This document shows positions 52,189 through 62,084 of a stretch of 64,000 nt of DNA, piece by piece. Numbering within the stretch: the stretch's first letter is position 1; every line of letters begins with the position of its first letter. The notes under the pieces are model-generated. The model saw nothing but the letters and a program-made list of their open reading frames with translations, did no database searches and was not told where the DNA came from. The stretch is from the NCBI RefSeq assembly GCF_049860805.1, contig NZ_CP187555.1:1550001-1614000 (forward strand), given 5' to 3'. The position numbers and the translations under genes were made by a program. This DNA is from Parabacteroides sp900760525 (lineage in GTDB: Bacteria > Bacteroidota > Bacteroidia > Bacteroidales > Tannerellaceae).

Positions 52189-52791
52189 TCAGGGGTACGA
52201 GTTATAATGTTTCCACGTAAAGTCACGTTTCCGGTTACGCTTTTTATCCCGTTCACTTTTCCAAAAGACGGAGCGCAGCATATCTTCCATCGAGAAATGA
52301 AGTGTTATGGTCACGCCAGCCGATCCCCTTCGTTGTCCGTCCTTCACCTCCGGCAGAAAAAGGTTTTGTGTTCCGGTCCTACCGTAAAAAGGCGTTTTCC
52401 CAAATCGTATCTGATTGCTTATGACTAATGAATTGATAGGCTTATGATAGTTTCCCCGTATATTCCTATGCACTGTATCTGCCTGATAGAGCCAGAACAC
52501 AGCTGGAGAAAGTGAGTCGATTTGCAACAATTGCCGAAGAGTATCCGCTTTTATATATTCCGAAAAATCTTTCAGGATCGGCAGTCGGGAAAATTCGAGT
52601 TCCAAAGGCTGTCCTAAGTTTATCAAGGTCCCGTTTTCTATCGCTTTCAGATATTCCGGATTAAGCCGTATGGTATCTTTACCTGCCAGCACCTCGGATA
52701 CCCATACCGAATCTTCCTGCAAAGCATTCTGAGCAGAAAGAACAGCCGTATACAAAAGAGGTAATAGAAAAGCCAATCCGTATCGCCACAT
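52189..52791 (-). CDS. Exported protein of unknown function (DUF4858-like)
   Basis: A 200-residue protein with a signal peptide (FLLPLLYTAVLSAQ) and a mature part containing ALQEDSVWVSEVLAGKDTIRLNPEYL, GTLINLGQPLELEFSRLP and a basic end (SERDKKRNRKRDF). It resembles DUF4858 proteins of Bacteroidales, from memory only. No catalytic motif seen. It is upstream of the GH127 gene on the same strand, with a promoter-like box between them, so co-transcription is possible but not required. Confidence 0.72.
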   Translation of the reverse strand: MWRYGLAFLLPLLYTAVLSAQNALQEDSVWVSEVLAGKDTIRLNPEYLKAIENGTLINLGQPLELEFSRLPILKDFSEYIKADTLRQLLQIDSLSPAVFWLYQADTVHRNIRGNYHKPINSLVISNQIRFGKTPFYGRTGTQNLFLPEVKDGQRRGSAGVTITLHFSMEDMLRSVFWKSERDKKRNRKRDFTWKHYNSYP

Positions 52792-52974
52792 ATCATTGTT
52801 TTTTTATAAAGACAATAAGAAGCGGAGATCCCCCTATTGGATAGTTCATTAAAAATCTTGACGTATCTTAATAATTGATATCAGGAGTAACAGCTTACTT
52901 TTAGTATTTCCGGCTTTATATGAGCAAATCTTCATTCCGGGTTGTTATTACTCTAAAGTCAATATAGCAATCGT

Positions 52975-54183
52975 ATGGAGAAGAACATTTTCTGGTTGGA
53001 TAACGACCAGCTCAAAGAGATAGCCCGCTCGTTCCGGGAAAAGATTGAAGAGGGGTTAAACAGGGATAATGCGGAAATACAATGCATTCCAACCTTTATT
53101 ACGCCTGATACCGGCAGTATCCAGGGGAAAGCATTGGTCCTCGATCTGGGGGGAACCAATTACCGGGTGGCGACCGTCGATTTCAGCAATGGCACACCTG
53201 CCATCCATCCTAATAACGGTTGGAAAAAGGATATGTCGGTCATGAAGTTGCCGGGCTACACCCGTGAGGAACTGTTCAAGGAACTGGCCGATATGATTGT
53301 CGGGATAAAACGGGATGAAGAGATGCCGATCGGCTATTGCTTTTCTTATCCTGCGGAATCGATACCGGGTGGAGACGCCAGATTGCTACGCTGGACAAAA
53401 GGTGTCGATATCAAAGAAATGATCGGGCAGTTGGTCGGGAAACCGCTGCTCGACTATCTGAACGAACACAGCAAAATCAGATTTACGGGTATCAAGGTGT
53501 TGAACGATACCATAGCCAGTTTATTTGCGGGATTAACCGATAACAGCTACGATGCTTATATCGGGCTGATCGTAGGGACGGGAACAAACATGGCGACGTT
53601 CATTCCGGCAGACAAAATAACGAAACTGAATCCGGCGGACAACATGAAAGGGCTAATCCCGGTCAACCTGGAATCCGGCAATTTCCATCCCCCCTTCTTA
53701 ACAGCTGTCGACGATACGGTAGATGCCATTTCCGGCAGTTTAGGAATACAGCGATTTGAAAAAGCAGTCTCAGGCATGTATCTGGGAGATATTCTGAAAG
53801 CTACTTTTCCTTTGGATGAGTTCGAAGATAAATTCGATGCGCAGAAACTGACGGCGATCATGAACTATCCGGACATCCATAAAGACGTTTACGTACAAGT
53901 CGCCCACTGGATCTATAACCGGTCGGCACAGCTAATTGCCGCATCACTCGCAGGACTTATCCGATTATTGAAATCGTACGATAAAGACCTACGGAAGATT
54001 TGCCTGGTTGCCGAAGGTAGCCTCTTCTGGAGCGAGAACCGGAAAGATAAGAACTATAGCACTCTTGTCATGGAGAAATTGCGGGAACTGCTCGATGAAT
54101 CGGCATTGGGGGATATAGAGGTTCACATCAACAATATGAAGAACGCCAACCTGATAGGGACTGGCATCGCAGCGCTTGCCTGA
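52975..54183 (+). CDS. Hexokinase
   Basis: A 402-residue protein of the eukaryote-like hexokinase family used by Bacteroidetes in place of glucokinase. Phosphate-1 loop LDLGGTNYRVATVDF near residue 47, catalytic Asp in VLNDTIASLF, phosphate-2 loop LIVGTGTNMATF, and the adenosine region LVAEGSLFWSENR. Phosphorylates glucose and related hexoses in the cytoplasm. No clear TAnnTTTG box in the 183-base upstream spacer. Stands alone, next to divergent genes. Confidence 0.92.
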   Translation: MEKNIFWLDNDQLKEIARSFREKIEEGLNRDNAEIQCIPTFITPDTGSIQGKALVLDLGGTNYRVATVDFSNGTPAIHPNNGWKKDMSVMKLPGYTREELFKELADMIVGIKRDEEMPIGYCFSYPAESIPGGDARLLRWTKGVDIKEMIGQLVGKPLLDYLNEHSKIRFTGIKVLNDTIASLFAGLTDNSYDAYIGLIVGTGTNMATFIPADKITKLNPADNMKGLIPVNLESGNFHPPFLTAVDDTVDAISGSLGIQRFEKAVSGMYLGDILKATFPLDEFEDKFDAQKLTAIMNYPDIHKDVYVQVAHWIYNRSAQLIAASLAGLIRLLKSYDKDLRKICLVAEGSLFWSENRKDKNYSTLVMEKLRELLDESALGDIEVHINNMKNANLIGTGIAALA

Positions 54184-54289
54184 TCATTGAAAAACTGTCC
54201 CCGCGCTTGACACGGCAAACAAAGCGATTCCGGGCAAGCGTTCCGACAATTCTTTTAGCTTAAAAAACAGGTCGTAATTATATTATTCC

Positions 54290-54297
54290 TATATTTA
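54290..54297 (+). promoter_or_regulatory. -7-like box before the 44-residue peptide gene
   Basis: TATATTTA, one base off TAnnTTTG, 22 bases before the ATG at 54319. Confidence 0.35.
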
Positions 54298-54318
54298 CGA
54301 AAATTATACCTGGAAAAC

Positions 54319-54453
54319 ATGGAAGAATACATCGGTACAGTCATCAAAGTCGGAGGAATCCTGATAGGAAGTGTTTTGGTTTTCTTCGTCATTTGGTATA
54401 TAGTCAAGGACATATTGGATATTAGCGGAAAAGATTCATCCGACGGCAAATAG
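54319..54453 (+). CDS. 44-residue membrane peptide
   Basis: MEEYIGTVIKVGGILIGSVL opens a single hydrophobic helix (about 8-29, ending FFVIWYIV) followed by a charged tail (KDILDISGKDSSDGK). The ATG has a promoter-like box in front and the frame fills the hexokinase-dnaB gap. Codon choice is similar to neighbours. No family recognised. Could be a small regulator of a membrane complex. Confidence 0.5.
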   Translation: MEEYIGTVIKVGGILIGSVLVFFVIWYIVKDILDISGKDSSDGK

Positions 54454-54514
54454 CCGCCCGCAAGTCCCATCGTTGCTACAACGGGCCAGCTTCCCGCCGG
54501 ATGCGAAAGAAATA

Positions 54515-56041
54515 TCAGAACGGCACCTCATTATTCCCCGGAGTCAGGAAATCCACTCCCTTAGGCGGTATTGGCGGCATAGCCTCCATCGGATTCGCGG
54601 CATTCATGTTGGAAGCGAACTCGCGAACCGGAATATCTTCGTCTACATTCATGAACTTAGCAAATTCGCTCTTGAAACGAAGACGTACATCTCCGACCGC
54701 ACCATTACGATGCTTGGCTATAATAATCTCAGCCAGACCGATCAGGGAATTACCGCGCTCATCTTCCGTTATCTTATAGTATTCGGGACGGTGAATGAAA
54801 CAAACCATATCGGCATCCTGCTCGATAGCGCCGGATTCACGCAAGTCGGCCAACTGCGGACGTTTTCCTTCCGCCCCTTGGCGTGCCTCGACACCACGGT
54901 TCAACTGGGACAGGGCAATGATCGGAATGTTCAGCTCCTTCGCCAACCCCTTCAACGACCGTGAAATGGTACTTACTTCCTGCTCACGGCTACCGAAACT
55001 CATTCCACTTGCATTCATCAGCTGAAGGTAGTCGATTATGATGATCTTGACTCCATGTTCGCGAACCAGGCGACGGGCCTTCGTACGCAGCTCGAAAACC
55101 GAAAGGCTCGGCGTATCGTCGACATAGATCGGCGCGTCGTACAACTCTTTTATCTTGAAGTCCAACTGCTCCCATTCGTAGTTCTCCAGACGTCCGCTCT
55201 TGATCTTCTCGCCCGGGATCTCGCATACATTCACGATCAGACGGTTCACAAGCTGGACGTTGCTCATTTCAAGCGAGAACAGGGCTACCGGCGTATTATG
55301 GTTCACAGCCATATTCTTGGCCATTGAGAGGACAAACGCCGTCTTACCCATTGCAGGACGGGCGGCAATAATGATAAGGTCTGAATTCTGCCATCCTGAA
55401 GTCATCTTGTCCAGCCCTTCGAAACCGGTACGCAGACCGCTCAGACCTTCTTTCTGATTGGCTGCCTTCTCAAGCAATACCATCGCTTCCTTGATGACGG
55501 GATTGATCTGGGTGACATCCTTTTTCACATTACGCTGGGAAATTTCGAAAAGTTTTCCTTCGGCTTCCTGCATCAGGTCCTCCACATCGATCGTCTCGTC
55601 AAACGCCTTACCCTGTATCATGGCTGTAAAAGAGATCAACTCCCGTGCCAGGTATTTCTGGGCGATGATACGGGCATGATATTCGATATGGGCGCTACTG
55701 GCCACTTTACTGGTCAGTTGGGATATATAGAACGGTCCGCCGACCTCTTCCAGCTCGCCACGCTTTTTCAACTGCTCGGTGACAGTAAGCATATCCACCG
55801 GACGCTGGCTGATTGCCAAATCTACGATTGCGGCATAGATCTTCTCATGCGCCTTCTCATAGAAACATTCCGGTTTCAAAATTTCACTGACTATGGAATA
55901 AGCATCCTTTTCAAGCATCAGAGCGCCTAACACCGCCTCTTCCAACTCACGGGCTTGCGGTTGCAAACGCCCCATATCAGGCACTACAACCGGTTTCTGC
56001 TTTCCTTTGCCTCCTGTATTTTTTCCTCTTTCTGCCATCAT
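54515..56041 (-). CDS. dnaB: Replicative DNA helicase DnaB
   Basis: A 508-residue RecA-type hexameric helicase. N-terminal primase-interaction domain starts at LEEAVLGALMLEKDAY; the motor has AARPAMGKTAFVLSMAKN (Walker A), IIIIDYLQLM (Walker B), ALSQLNRGVEARQ and RESGAIEQDADMV. A poorly conserved basic N-terminal extension (GKNTGGKGKQKP) precedes the domain. No intein. -7 box TACTTTTG 20 bases upstream. Confidence 0.97.
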   Translation of the reverse strand: MMAERGKNTGGKGKQKPVVVPDMGRLQPQARELEEAVLGALMLEKDAYSIVSEILKPECFYEKAHEKIYAAIVDLAISQRPVDMLTVTEQLKKRGELEEVGGPFYISQLTSKVASSAHIEYHARIIAQKYLARELISFTAMIQGKAFDETIDVEDLMQEAEGKLFEISQRNVKKDVTQINPVIKEAMVLLEKAANQKEGLSGLRTGFEGLDKMTSGWQNSDLIIIAARPAMGKTAFVLSMAKNMAVNHNTPVALFSLEMSNVQLVNRLIVNVCEIPGEKIKSGRLENYEWEQLDFKIKELYDAPIYVDDTPSLSVFELRTKARRLVREHGVKIIIIDYLQLMNASGMSFGSREQEVSTISRSLKGLAKELNIPIIALSQLNRGVEARQGAEGKRPQLADLRESGAIEQDADMVCFIHRPEYYKITEDERGNSLIGLAEIIIAKHRNGAVGDVRLRFKSEFAKFMNVDEDIPVREFASNMNAANPMEAMPPIPPKGVDFLTPGNNEVPF

Positions 56042-56060
56042 TCTAATTATTATCGGGCAT

Positions 56061-56068
56061 CAAAAGTA
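56061..56068 (-). promoter_or_regulatory. dnaB -7 box
   Basis: TACTTTTG on the minus strand, 20 bases before the dnaB ATG; gives a very short leader. Confidence 0.6.
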
Positions 56069-56274
56069 ATACTTTTTATCCGGTTCTCCGAGCCTTGCAA
56101 AAGAGAATCCTACTAATACATCCTGAATTGTCTTTTATCAAAAAGACAGCACTATCCCATGAAAATCGAATTAGTACCCCATCTATTTGAAATTACCCGC
56201 AAGGGTAATATTTTTTAACATTCAGTTTGGTAGTAAAAACCCTCTTTTCCCTATCTTAATGTCAAACGAGCAGA

Positions 56275-58650
56275 TCACATCGATTTGCCGAATCGGGAAG
56301 CATCCACTGCTTCATGCTGTTTCTTCTTGTAGCCGCCGAACTTCCAGACAAAAGAAACCGTTACACAACGTTGGTCGTCCAGTTTCCAGAGGCGGCTATA
56401 TTGGCCGGACTGGTTGATTTCCATCGTATGAGGCATATTGCTGCGAAAAATGTTGTTACATTTCAGAATCAGAGTGGCACGATCGTCGGCAAACTGCCAT
56501 TTCAATGCCGAAGACACATCATAGAGATAACCGAGATCATAGATTCCCTGCACAGCTCCGGTAACGAAATAGCCATTCAAATCCAGTTTCAAATTCGGCC
56601 GGGATTTGGAGAGGGTAAACGTATTATCCATCTTGAACTGCCCGGTGTATTTCTCATTATGGAAAGATACATCATGAAAATGATCCAACTTCTCCTGCAT
56701 ACGCAAGCCTAATAAAGTCACCTGACTGTTCCAGAACTCACCGACACGGAAAGGAACAATCACTCCCATCCCGAATTGTAATTGATAGTCCATGTTCTCA
56801 TACCGGAATACATTTTTCAACTCCGACGTATTCTGATAAGGCAATTGGGCAAAATAATCAGGGACATAATCACAAAAGGCGAGGATCGTATATTTCTGCT
56901 TCAATATATAAAGCAACTGGCCGCTATAGGAACGGTAAGGCTTCAAGGAAGGGTTACCCAGGATTACGGAATAAGAATTGATCGGGCTTGCCTGTGGGGT
57001 TATATCCCAATAAGACGGATAGGTCTTATCACTACTTACATTCAACTGCAGGATATGCATCGGGGTGATCGTATAACTGAGCGTCGCATCCGGAAATAAA
57101 GTCCAGTCATTCCAAAGTGTGGACTTAAAGCCATTGGAGGTATAATCGGATTTAAAATATTCAGCTTTCAGAGAAGCGGTCACAGAAAAGCGGGAACCAA
57201 AATTCTTAGATACTTCCAAAAAGGCATTCCCACTATATTCTTTCTGACGGTTATTTTCAAGTTCATCAAGAGCCGATTCATAGCCGTTACCTTTATTATA
57301 AAGATAGTCGATATAGGTTTTCGAAGAGGTGAAACCGCCGTGGACACCGTAATTCAGCGCCCACCCGGTTTCAAAAGTGTGGCTATGGTTAATAAATAGT
57401 GCTCCTTGTGAAATATTTTGTTTGGAATTATTCTGCATATCCGTTACGGTCTCTTCATGGCTTTGATCGATAAAAGTCTGAAAACCGGGTGAACGGTAAC
57501 GCGTAAAGTCTGCCCCCGCCATAAGCCCGGAATGCCCGTCATACTGGATACGTACATTATGCAGCGCACTGTTTCCTTCTATGTATGTACGGCTAAAGCG
57601 TTCTTCTGCCGGTTGTCCGGAACGTAATACCTGGAAGGTTGTTGCAGCCACCCGCTCAATATCTGATTTACCGGCTGTGAGATAATAAGCGGCGGACAGT
57701 TTGTCGTCATTCTTAAAAGTATAATCCACACCCAAGCGCATAGTACCATCCATGCCATGCCGGATGCCATGTCCCGACTGGTTGATTTCCGTTATCTGGT
57801 CTTTCAGGGTGTGACGTGCCAGAATCTCCTCTCCCATATAATTACGGCCTTTAGAACCGTTGACTAAAAAGTCCACATTAAGGCGGGATGTCGAATAAAG
57901 CAAATTACCATGTGCTTTCCCTTCTGCGTAATGGCGTTGCAAATAATCAGCTCCGACCTCTCCCTGCAGAGAATTATTTCCGGTTGTTTCCTTGTCCAAT
58001 ACGACATTGATCATGGCCCCTTTAATATTATATTTGGCAGGAGCATTATACATAATCTCTACATTGCTGACACGGGAAGCAGGAATGGTTTTCAACAAAC
58101 CCACCAACTGGTCGACCGACATCGTCGTCAACTGCCCATTGATCACAATACTCGGGCTGCCTGCTCCCAACAATTGGACGGCATCGTCATTTCCGATCAC
58201 GCCGGGTATCTGCTTCACCACTTCGAATGCATTACTGACCGCTTTGTCCTTCATCAATTGGGGCACATCGTATTTCAAAGCGCCGTTTTCCACTTTGACC
58301 TGCGGGCGTTCGGCTTTTACGACAACGCCTTCCAGTTCATAATCTTTTTCAGTCAGTCTTATCGTACCGGCATCAGCAGTCGAGATTTCTTTACAAACCG
58401 GCTCGTACAACAGATGCTGGAACAACAAACGATAGTTCCGGCCGGCATCCTTGTTCAGCATAAATGTCCCGAGACTATCCGTAACGACCGCATCTATATA
58501 AGTAGAATCCAATGTTTGCAACACGACAGCCACTCCGTCTACCGGTTGTTCTCCTTTATCAACCACTTTTCCATGAATCCAATTCTGCGCTTGTAACATC
58601 CCATTACCGGAAGCAAGTAAAACCAGAGAGTAATAAAGTATTCGTTTCAT
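56275..58650 (-). CDS. Outer membrane beta-barrel protein, TonB-receptor-like
   Basis: A 791-residue outer-membrane protein with signal peptide (MKRILYYSLVLLASGNGMLQAQ, cleaved around AQ), a carboxypeptidase-regulatory-like domain (IHGKVVDKGEQPVDGVAVVLQ split by DSTYIDAVVTDSLGTFM), a plug-like part (VVKQIPGVIGNDDAVQLLGAGSP) and a ~550-residue barrel ending in an aromatic-rich strand. Fits the PF14905-type barrel family, not SusC: the N-terminus lacks SusC's long extension and no SusD follows. Substrate unknown. Confidence 0.87.
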   Translation of the reverse strand: MKRILYYSLVLLASGNGMLQAQNWIHGKVVDKGEQPVDGVAVVLQTLDSTYIDAVVTDSLGTFMLNKDAGRNYRLLFQHLLYEPVCKEISTADAGTIRLTEKDYELEGVVVKAERPQVKVENGALKYDVPQLMKDKAVSNAFEVVKQIPGVIGNDDAVQLLGAGSPSIVINGQLTTMSVDQLVGLLKTIPASRVSNVEIMYNAPAKYNIKGAMINVVLDKETTGNNSLQGEVGADYLQRHYAEGKAHGNLLYSTSRLNVDFLVNGSKGRNYMGEEILARHTLKDQITEINQSGHGIRHGMDGTMRLGVDYTFKNDDKLSAAYYLTAGKSDIERVAATTFQVLRSGQPAEERFSRTYIEGNSALHNVRIQYDGHSGLMAGADFTRYRSPGFQTFIDQSHEETVTDMQNNSKQNISQGALFINHSHTFETGWALNYGVHGGFTSSKTYIDYLYNKGNGYESALDELENNRQKEYSGNAFLEVSKNFGSRFSVTASLKAEYFKSDYTSNGFKSTLWNDWTLFPDATLSYTITPMHILQLNVSSDKTYPSYWDITPQASPINSYSVILGNPSLKPYRSYSGQLLYILKQKYTILAFCDYVPDYFAQLPYQNTSELKNVFRYENMDYQLQFGMGVIVPFRVGEFWNSQVTLLGLRMQEKLDHFHDVSFHNEKYTGQFKMDNTFTLSKSRPNLKLDLNGYFVTGAVQGIYDLGYLYDVSSALKWQFADDRATLILKCNNIFRSNMPHTMEINQSGQYSRLWKLDDQRCVTVSFVWKFGGYKKKQHEAVDASRFGKSM

Positions 58651-58868
58651 CTTTGTTCGTTTTTTTAATCAACACTGCAAAGGAAAAGACTTCAAAGGAG
58701 AAACTGTGTTATCACTCGCTTACGGAGTGTTATTTAGTATTATCGCCAACAATTGAACAAGGAATAATAAGACCGGTAACAATAACGTCTCCCGTGTATT
58801 TATTAAATTACCGGAAGCCGATTTAAAGAGAGTAAACATTAAAGGATTCCAAACTGTTGATATATAAT

Positions 58869-58876
58869 CAAATGTA
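58869..58876 (-). promoter_or_regulatory. Possible distal -7 box of the beta-barrel gene
   Basis: TACATTTG on the minus strand, but 218 bases before the gene start, implying a long leader. The 255-base spacer 58651-58905 shows nothing else I can support. Confidence 0.3.
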
Positions 58877-58905
58877 TCAAGACAACTCATTAAAAGCTGG
58901 AAATT

Positions 58906-59886
58906 ATGTGTACAAGAGTAGTATATTCAGGAACAAATGGAATGGTGGCAACCGGCCGCACAATGGACTGGAAGACCGAAATGCATAGCAACCTGTGGAT
59001 ATTCCCACGGGGAATGGAGCGTAACGGAGAAACCGGCGATAATTCATTACAATGGAAATCCAAATACGGCAGCGTGGTCACTTCCGCCTTTGAGATTGCC
59101 AGCACCGACGGCATGAACGAGAAAGGCCTGGTCGCCAATTTGCTTTGGCTGCCTGAAGCCCAATATCCGGCCAGGGACAAAAATAAACCGGGGCTTGCCA
59201 TTACGATATGGGTACAATATATGCTGGACAATTTTGCCACGGTCCAAGAAGCAGTCTCCTTTATCGATGAAGATACATTCCAGGTGGTATCGGACAGGAT
59301 GCCGGACGGTTCCCGTTTGGCGACATTACATTTATCCATTTCGGATGCAACAGGCGACTGTGCCGTATTCGAATATATAGGTGGCAAACTGACCGTTTAC
59401 CATAGCAAGGAATATAATGTGATGACAAACTCCCCTACATATAATAAACAGTTGGCTCTTTGTGAATATTGGAAATCGATTGGCGGATTGGTATTCCTTC
59501 CGGGAACGAACCGTGCAGCCGACCGTTTTGCCAGAGCGAGCTTTTATATTAACGCAATACCTAAAACAGATGACGAAAGGATAGCAATCGCCAGTGTATT
59601 CAGCGTGATCCGTAACGCGTCTGTCCCCTACGGTATATCGACACCCGAAAGCCCCGAAATCTCCACTACGCAATGGAGGACGGTATCTGAAAGCAAGAAC
59701 CTGATTTATTTTTTCGAATCGAGCCTGACTCCGAATACATTTTGGGTGAGGTTATGCGATATGGATTTGTCAGAAGGTGCACCCGTCCTTAAACTATCCA
59801 TAGCCAACGGTGAAACCTATCATGGGAATGCTTCCAAAGACTTTAAACCGTCACAACCTTTCAGGTTTATGGGAGTAAAGGATTAG
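58906..59886 (+). CDS. Choloylglycine hydrolase family protein
   Basis: A 326-residue Ntn hydrolase of the bile salt hydrolase/penicillin V acylase family. Cys2 (MCTR) would become the N-terminal nucleophile after Met removal; Arg18 and Asp21 (GRTMDW) and the NSPTYNKQL asparagine match the family's active-site set, with an Arg in NRAADRFARAS. There is no signal peptide, so the enzyme should be cytoplasmic. The substrate loop reads LVANLLWLPEAQYP. Sequence alone does not separate bile-salt deconjugation from hydrolysis of other N-acyl amides. Confidence 0.9.
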   Translation: MCTRVVYSGTNGMVATGRTMDWKTEMHSNLWIFPRGMERNGETGDNSLQWKSKYGSVVTSAFEIASTDGMNEKGLVANLLWLPEAQYPARDKNKPGLAITIWVQYMLDNFATVQEAVSFIDEDTFQVVSDRMPDGSRLATLHLSISDATGDCAVFEYIGGKLTVYHSKEYNVMTNSPTYNKQLALCEYWKSIGGLVFLPGTNRAADRFARASFYINAIPKTDDERIAIASVFSVIRNASVPYGISTPESPEISTTQWRTVSESKNLIYFFESSLTPNTFWVRLCDMDLSEGAPVLKLSIANGETYHGNASKDFKPSQPFRFMGVKD

Positions 59887-59935
59887 TTTGTGTTATTTAG
59901 TCTTACCGGATTCGCAATAAATGAATCGGAACATA

Positions 59936-59943
59936 TACTTTTG
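59936..59943 (+). promoter_or_regulatory. -7 box of the two-component pair
   Basis: TACTTTTG, perfect TAnnTTTG, 18 bases before the histidine kinase ATG. Confidence 0.6.
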
Positions 59944-59961
59944 TCGCAAATATAAAAGGAT

Positions 59962-61395
59962 ATGAAAACGCGCCTCCGATTTAAGATAATAGCTGCGCTT
60001 ATTTGCCTTTCGCTTGCCGGGCTCTCGATTTCACAAGGGTACTGGCTGAAAGGCTTATATGTGTCCAGTAAGAAAAGCACATGGGACAATATAGAGGAAG
60101 CCATGTGGATGGCCGACTATATGGAACTGTTCCTGCGTCTGGACTCCCTGAGCAAAAACAATTTTCACGGCCAGATAAATCCCCAATTCAACTTTAGCCA
60201 GGACACGGAAAAGAGAAAGGATTCCCTTTCCCCGGATAGCATGACGATATCATCGTCAAGTTCGACAATTCAATATATGGAGGCAGCCCAAACGCTGAAT
60301 GAGTACTTGCAAATGATCGGGACGCTGGAAAGGGACGTGCAGATTCTCATGCATCAAAAGATAGACACGTTACTTCCAGCCAATTACGCACAATTCAATA
60401 CTTTATTAAAGAACGGGCTACAGGAACGGGGCATTACGGTCCCATACCGTTTGCAGGTAATCCGGCAAGGAGTGAAAGACTCCGTACTATATACCTATAC
60501 GGATGCTTCCGGAAAAGGAGAATCATGGAAAAGCGCCGTCCGTTTCACTCATGTGATCGAGCCGGAACAATATTACTACGATCTGGAACTCCAATCCCCC
60601 GACCGGGTTGTATTCCGGCAGATGGCAGGCATATTGATTTCATCTCTCCTGCTTTTTATGATTATCCTGGTCGCTTTCGTTTATTTGCTCTACACGATCC
60701 TGCGGCAAAAAACAGTAGAGGAACTTAAAACGGATTTCACCAACAATATGACGCATGAGCTGAAAACCCCGATCTCCGTTGCCTATGCCGCCAACGATGT
60801 ATTGCTGAACTACAGCAATACGACAAACGAGAAGCAAAAGAAATATCTGAATATCGTGCGGGAGCAACTGAACCATTTATCCGGCCTGGTCGAACAAATC
60901 CTGACTCTGTCCGTCGAGAACAGAAGCACTTTCCGCCTTCGTCCCGAAACAATACAGGTAGCAGAGCTGCTGACTCCGCTTATCGAACAATTCAAGCTGA
61001 AAACAGATAAACCCATCGACATCACGACAGAGATACCGGAGGATATGACCGTAACAGCCGATCGTACCCATCTGTATAATATGCTCAGCAACCTGATCGG
61101 GAATGCCGTCAAATATTCCGGTGAGAAGGCCTGCCGCATCACCCTCAAAGGGACGGTGTCACCCAAAGAGACGACTCTATCGGTCACAGACGAAGGGATC
61201 GGCATCAGTGAAGCCAACCAAAAGAGGGTGTTCGATAAGTTCTACCGCGTACCCAGCGGCAACCTGCATGACGTGAAAGGTTTCGGCCTTGGCCTGTATT
61301 ATGTCAGCGATATGATGTCCAAACATAACGGAACCGTGACGGTCAAAAGCCAGCCGGGGAAAGGTTCCACTTTCACCCTTCATTTCAAAAACTAA
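59962..61395 (+). CDS. Sensor histidine kinase
   Basis: A 477-residue membrane kinase: helix ~8-26, a periplasmic sensor of ~190 residues without a known domain, helix ~222-246, HisKA with His265 in MTHELKTPIS, then HATPase with N box NLIGNAVKYS, G1 DEGIGI, F box FDKFYRVP and G2 GFGLGLYYV. Classical HPK, cytoplasmic kinase part. The response regulator starts five bases after the stop. Signal unknown; the sensor is rich in charged and Gln residues. Neighbouring choloylglycine hydrolase is on the same strand but has a promoter in between. Confidence 0.94.
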   Translation: MKTRLRFKIIAALICLSLAGLSISQGYWLKGLYVSSKKSTWDNIEEAMWMADYMELFLRLDSLSKNNFHGQINPQFNFSQDTEKRKDSLSPDSMTISSSSSTIQYMEAAQTLNEYLQMIGTLERDVQILMHQKIDTLLPANYAQFNTLLKNGLQERGITVPYRLQVIRQGVKDSVLYTYTDASGKGESWKSAVRFTHVIEPEQYYYDLELQSPDRVVFRQMAGILISSLLLFMIILVAFVYLLYTILRQKTVEELKTDFTNNMTHELKTPISVAYAANDVLLNYSNTTNEKQKKYLNIVREQLNHLSGLVEQILTLSVENRSTFRLRPETIQVAELLTPLIEQFKLKTDKPIDITTEIPEDMTVTADRTHLYNMLSNLIGNAVKYSGEKACRITLKGTVSPKETTLSVTDEGIGISEANQKRVFDKFYRVPSGNLHDVKGFGLGLYYVSDMMSKHNGTVTVKSQPGKGSTFTLHFKN

Positions 61396-61400
61396 CGACA

Positions 61401-62084
61401 ATGGATAAGATCAGAGTATTATTAGTAGAAGACGAGCCGACCCTCGCCATGATTATAAAAGACACCCTGGATGGTGAAGAATTCGAAGTGCTCCTCGCAG
61501 CTAACGGCGAAGAAGGATTATCGCGCTATAAAGAGATAAAACCGGACATCATCGTCACAGACATCATGATGCCGAAAATCGACGGTTTCACAATGGTACG
61601 CCATATTCGGAAGACGGATCAGCAGATACCGGTCCTTTTCCTTTCCGCCCGCTCCGCTGCCAACGATGTGGTGGAAGGTTTCGAACTGGGCGGCAACGAC
61701 TACCTGAAAAAACCGTTCGGCATGGCGGAGCTTATCGTCCGCATCAAAGCGTTATTAAACAAAATAACCGTCCGCAAGGAAGAGAGCAACAATTTCACAC
61801 TCGGACAATATACATTCGATTTCATCACCCAAACGCTTCAGCATTGCGGAGAAAAACAATTGCTAAGCAACCGGGAATCCGAGATACTGAAACGCCTCTG
61901 TGAAAACAAAGACCATGTACTGCCCATGAAAGACGTTCTCATGGAACTTTGGGGAGACGATTCGTTCTTCAACGCCCGCAGCCTGCATGTATTCATCACC
62001 AAATTAAGGCATAAGCTGTCGAAAGACGAATCGATCAAGATACTGAATGTCCGCGGGATCGGCTATAAACTGATCATCGACTGA
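61401..62084 (+). CDS. OmpR-family response regulator
   Basis: A 227-residue two-domain regulator. Receiver with Asp11-Glu12 region (LLVEDEPTL), phospho-acceptor Asp54 (IVTDIMMPK), and KKPFG; linker; winged-helix trans_reg_C domain (LLSNRESEILKRLCENK, SFFNARSLHVFITKLRHKL). Partner of the kinase encoded upstream. Its 3' end overlaps the convergent TSCPD gene by 11 bases. Confidence 0.95.
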   Translation: MDKIRVLLVEDEPTLAMIIKDTLDGEEFEVLLAANGEEGLSRYKEIKPDIIVTDIMMPKIDGFTMVRHIRKTDQQIPVLFLSARSAANDVVEGFELGGNDYLKKPFGMAELIVRIKALLNKITVRKEESNNFTLGQYTFDFITQTLQHCGEKQLLSNRESEILKRLCENKDHVLPMKDVLMELWGDDSFFNARSLHVFITKLRHKLSKDESIKILNVRGIGYKLIID

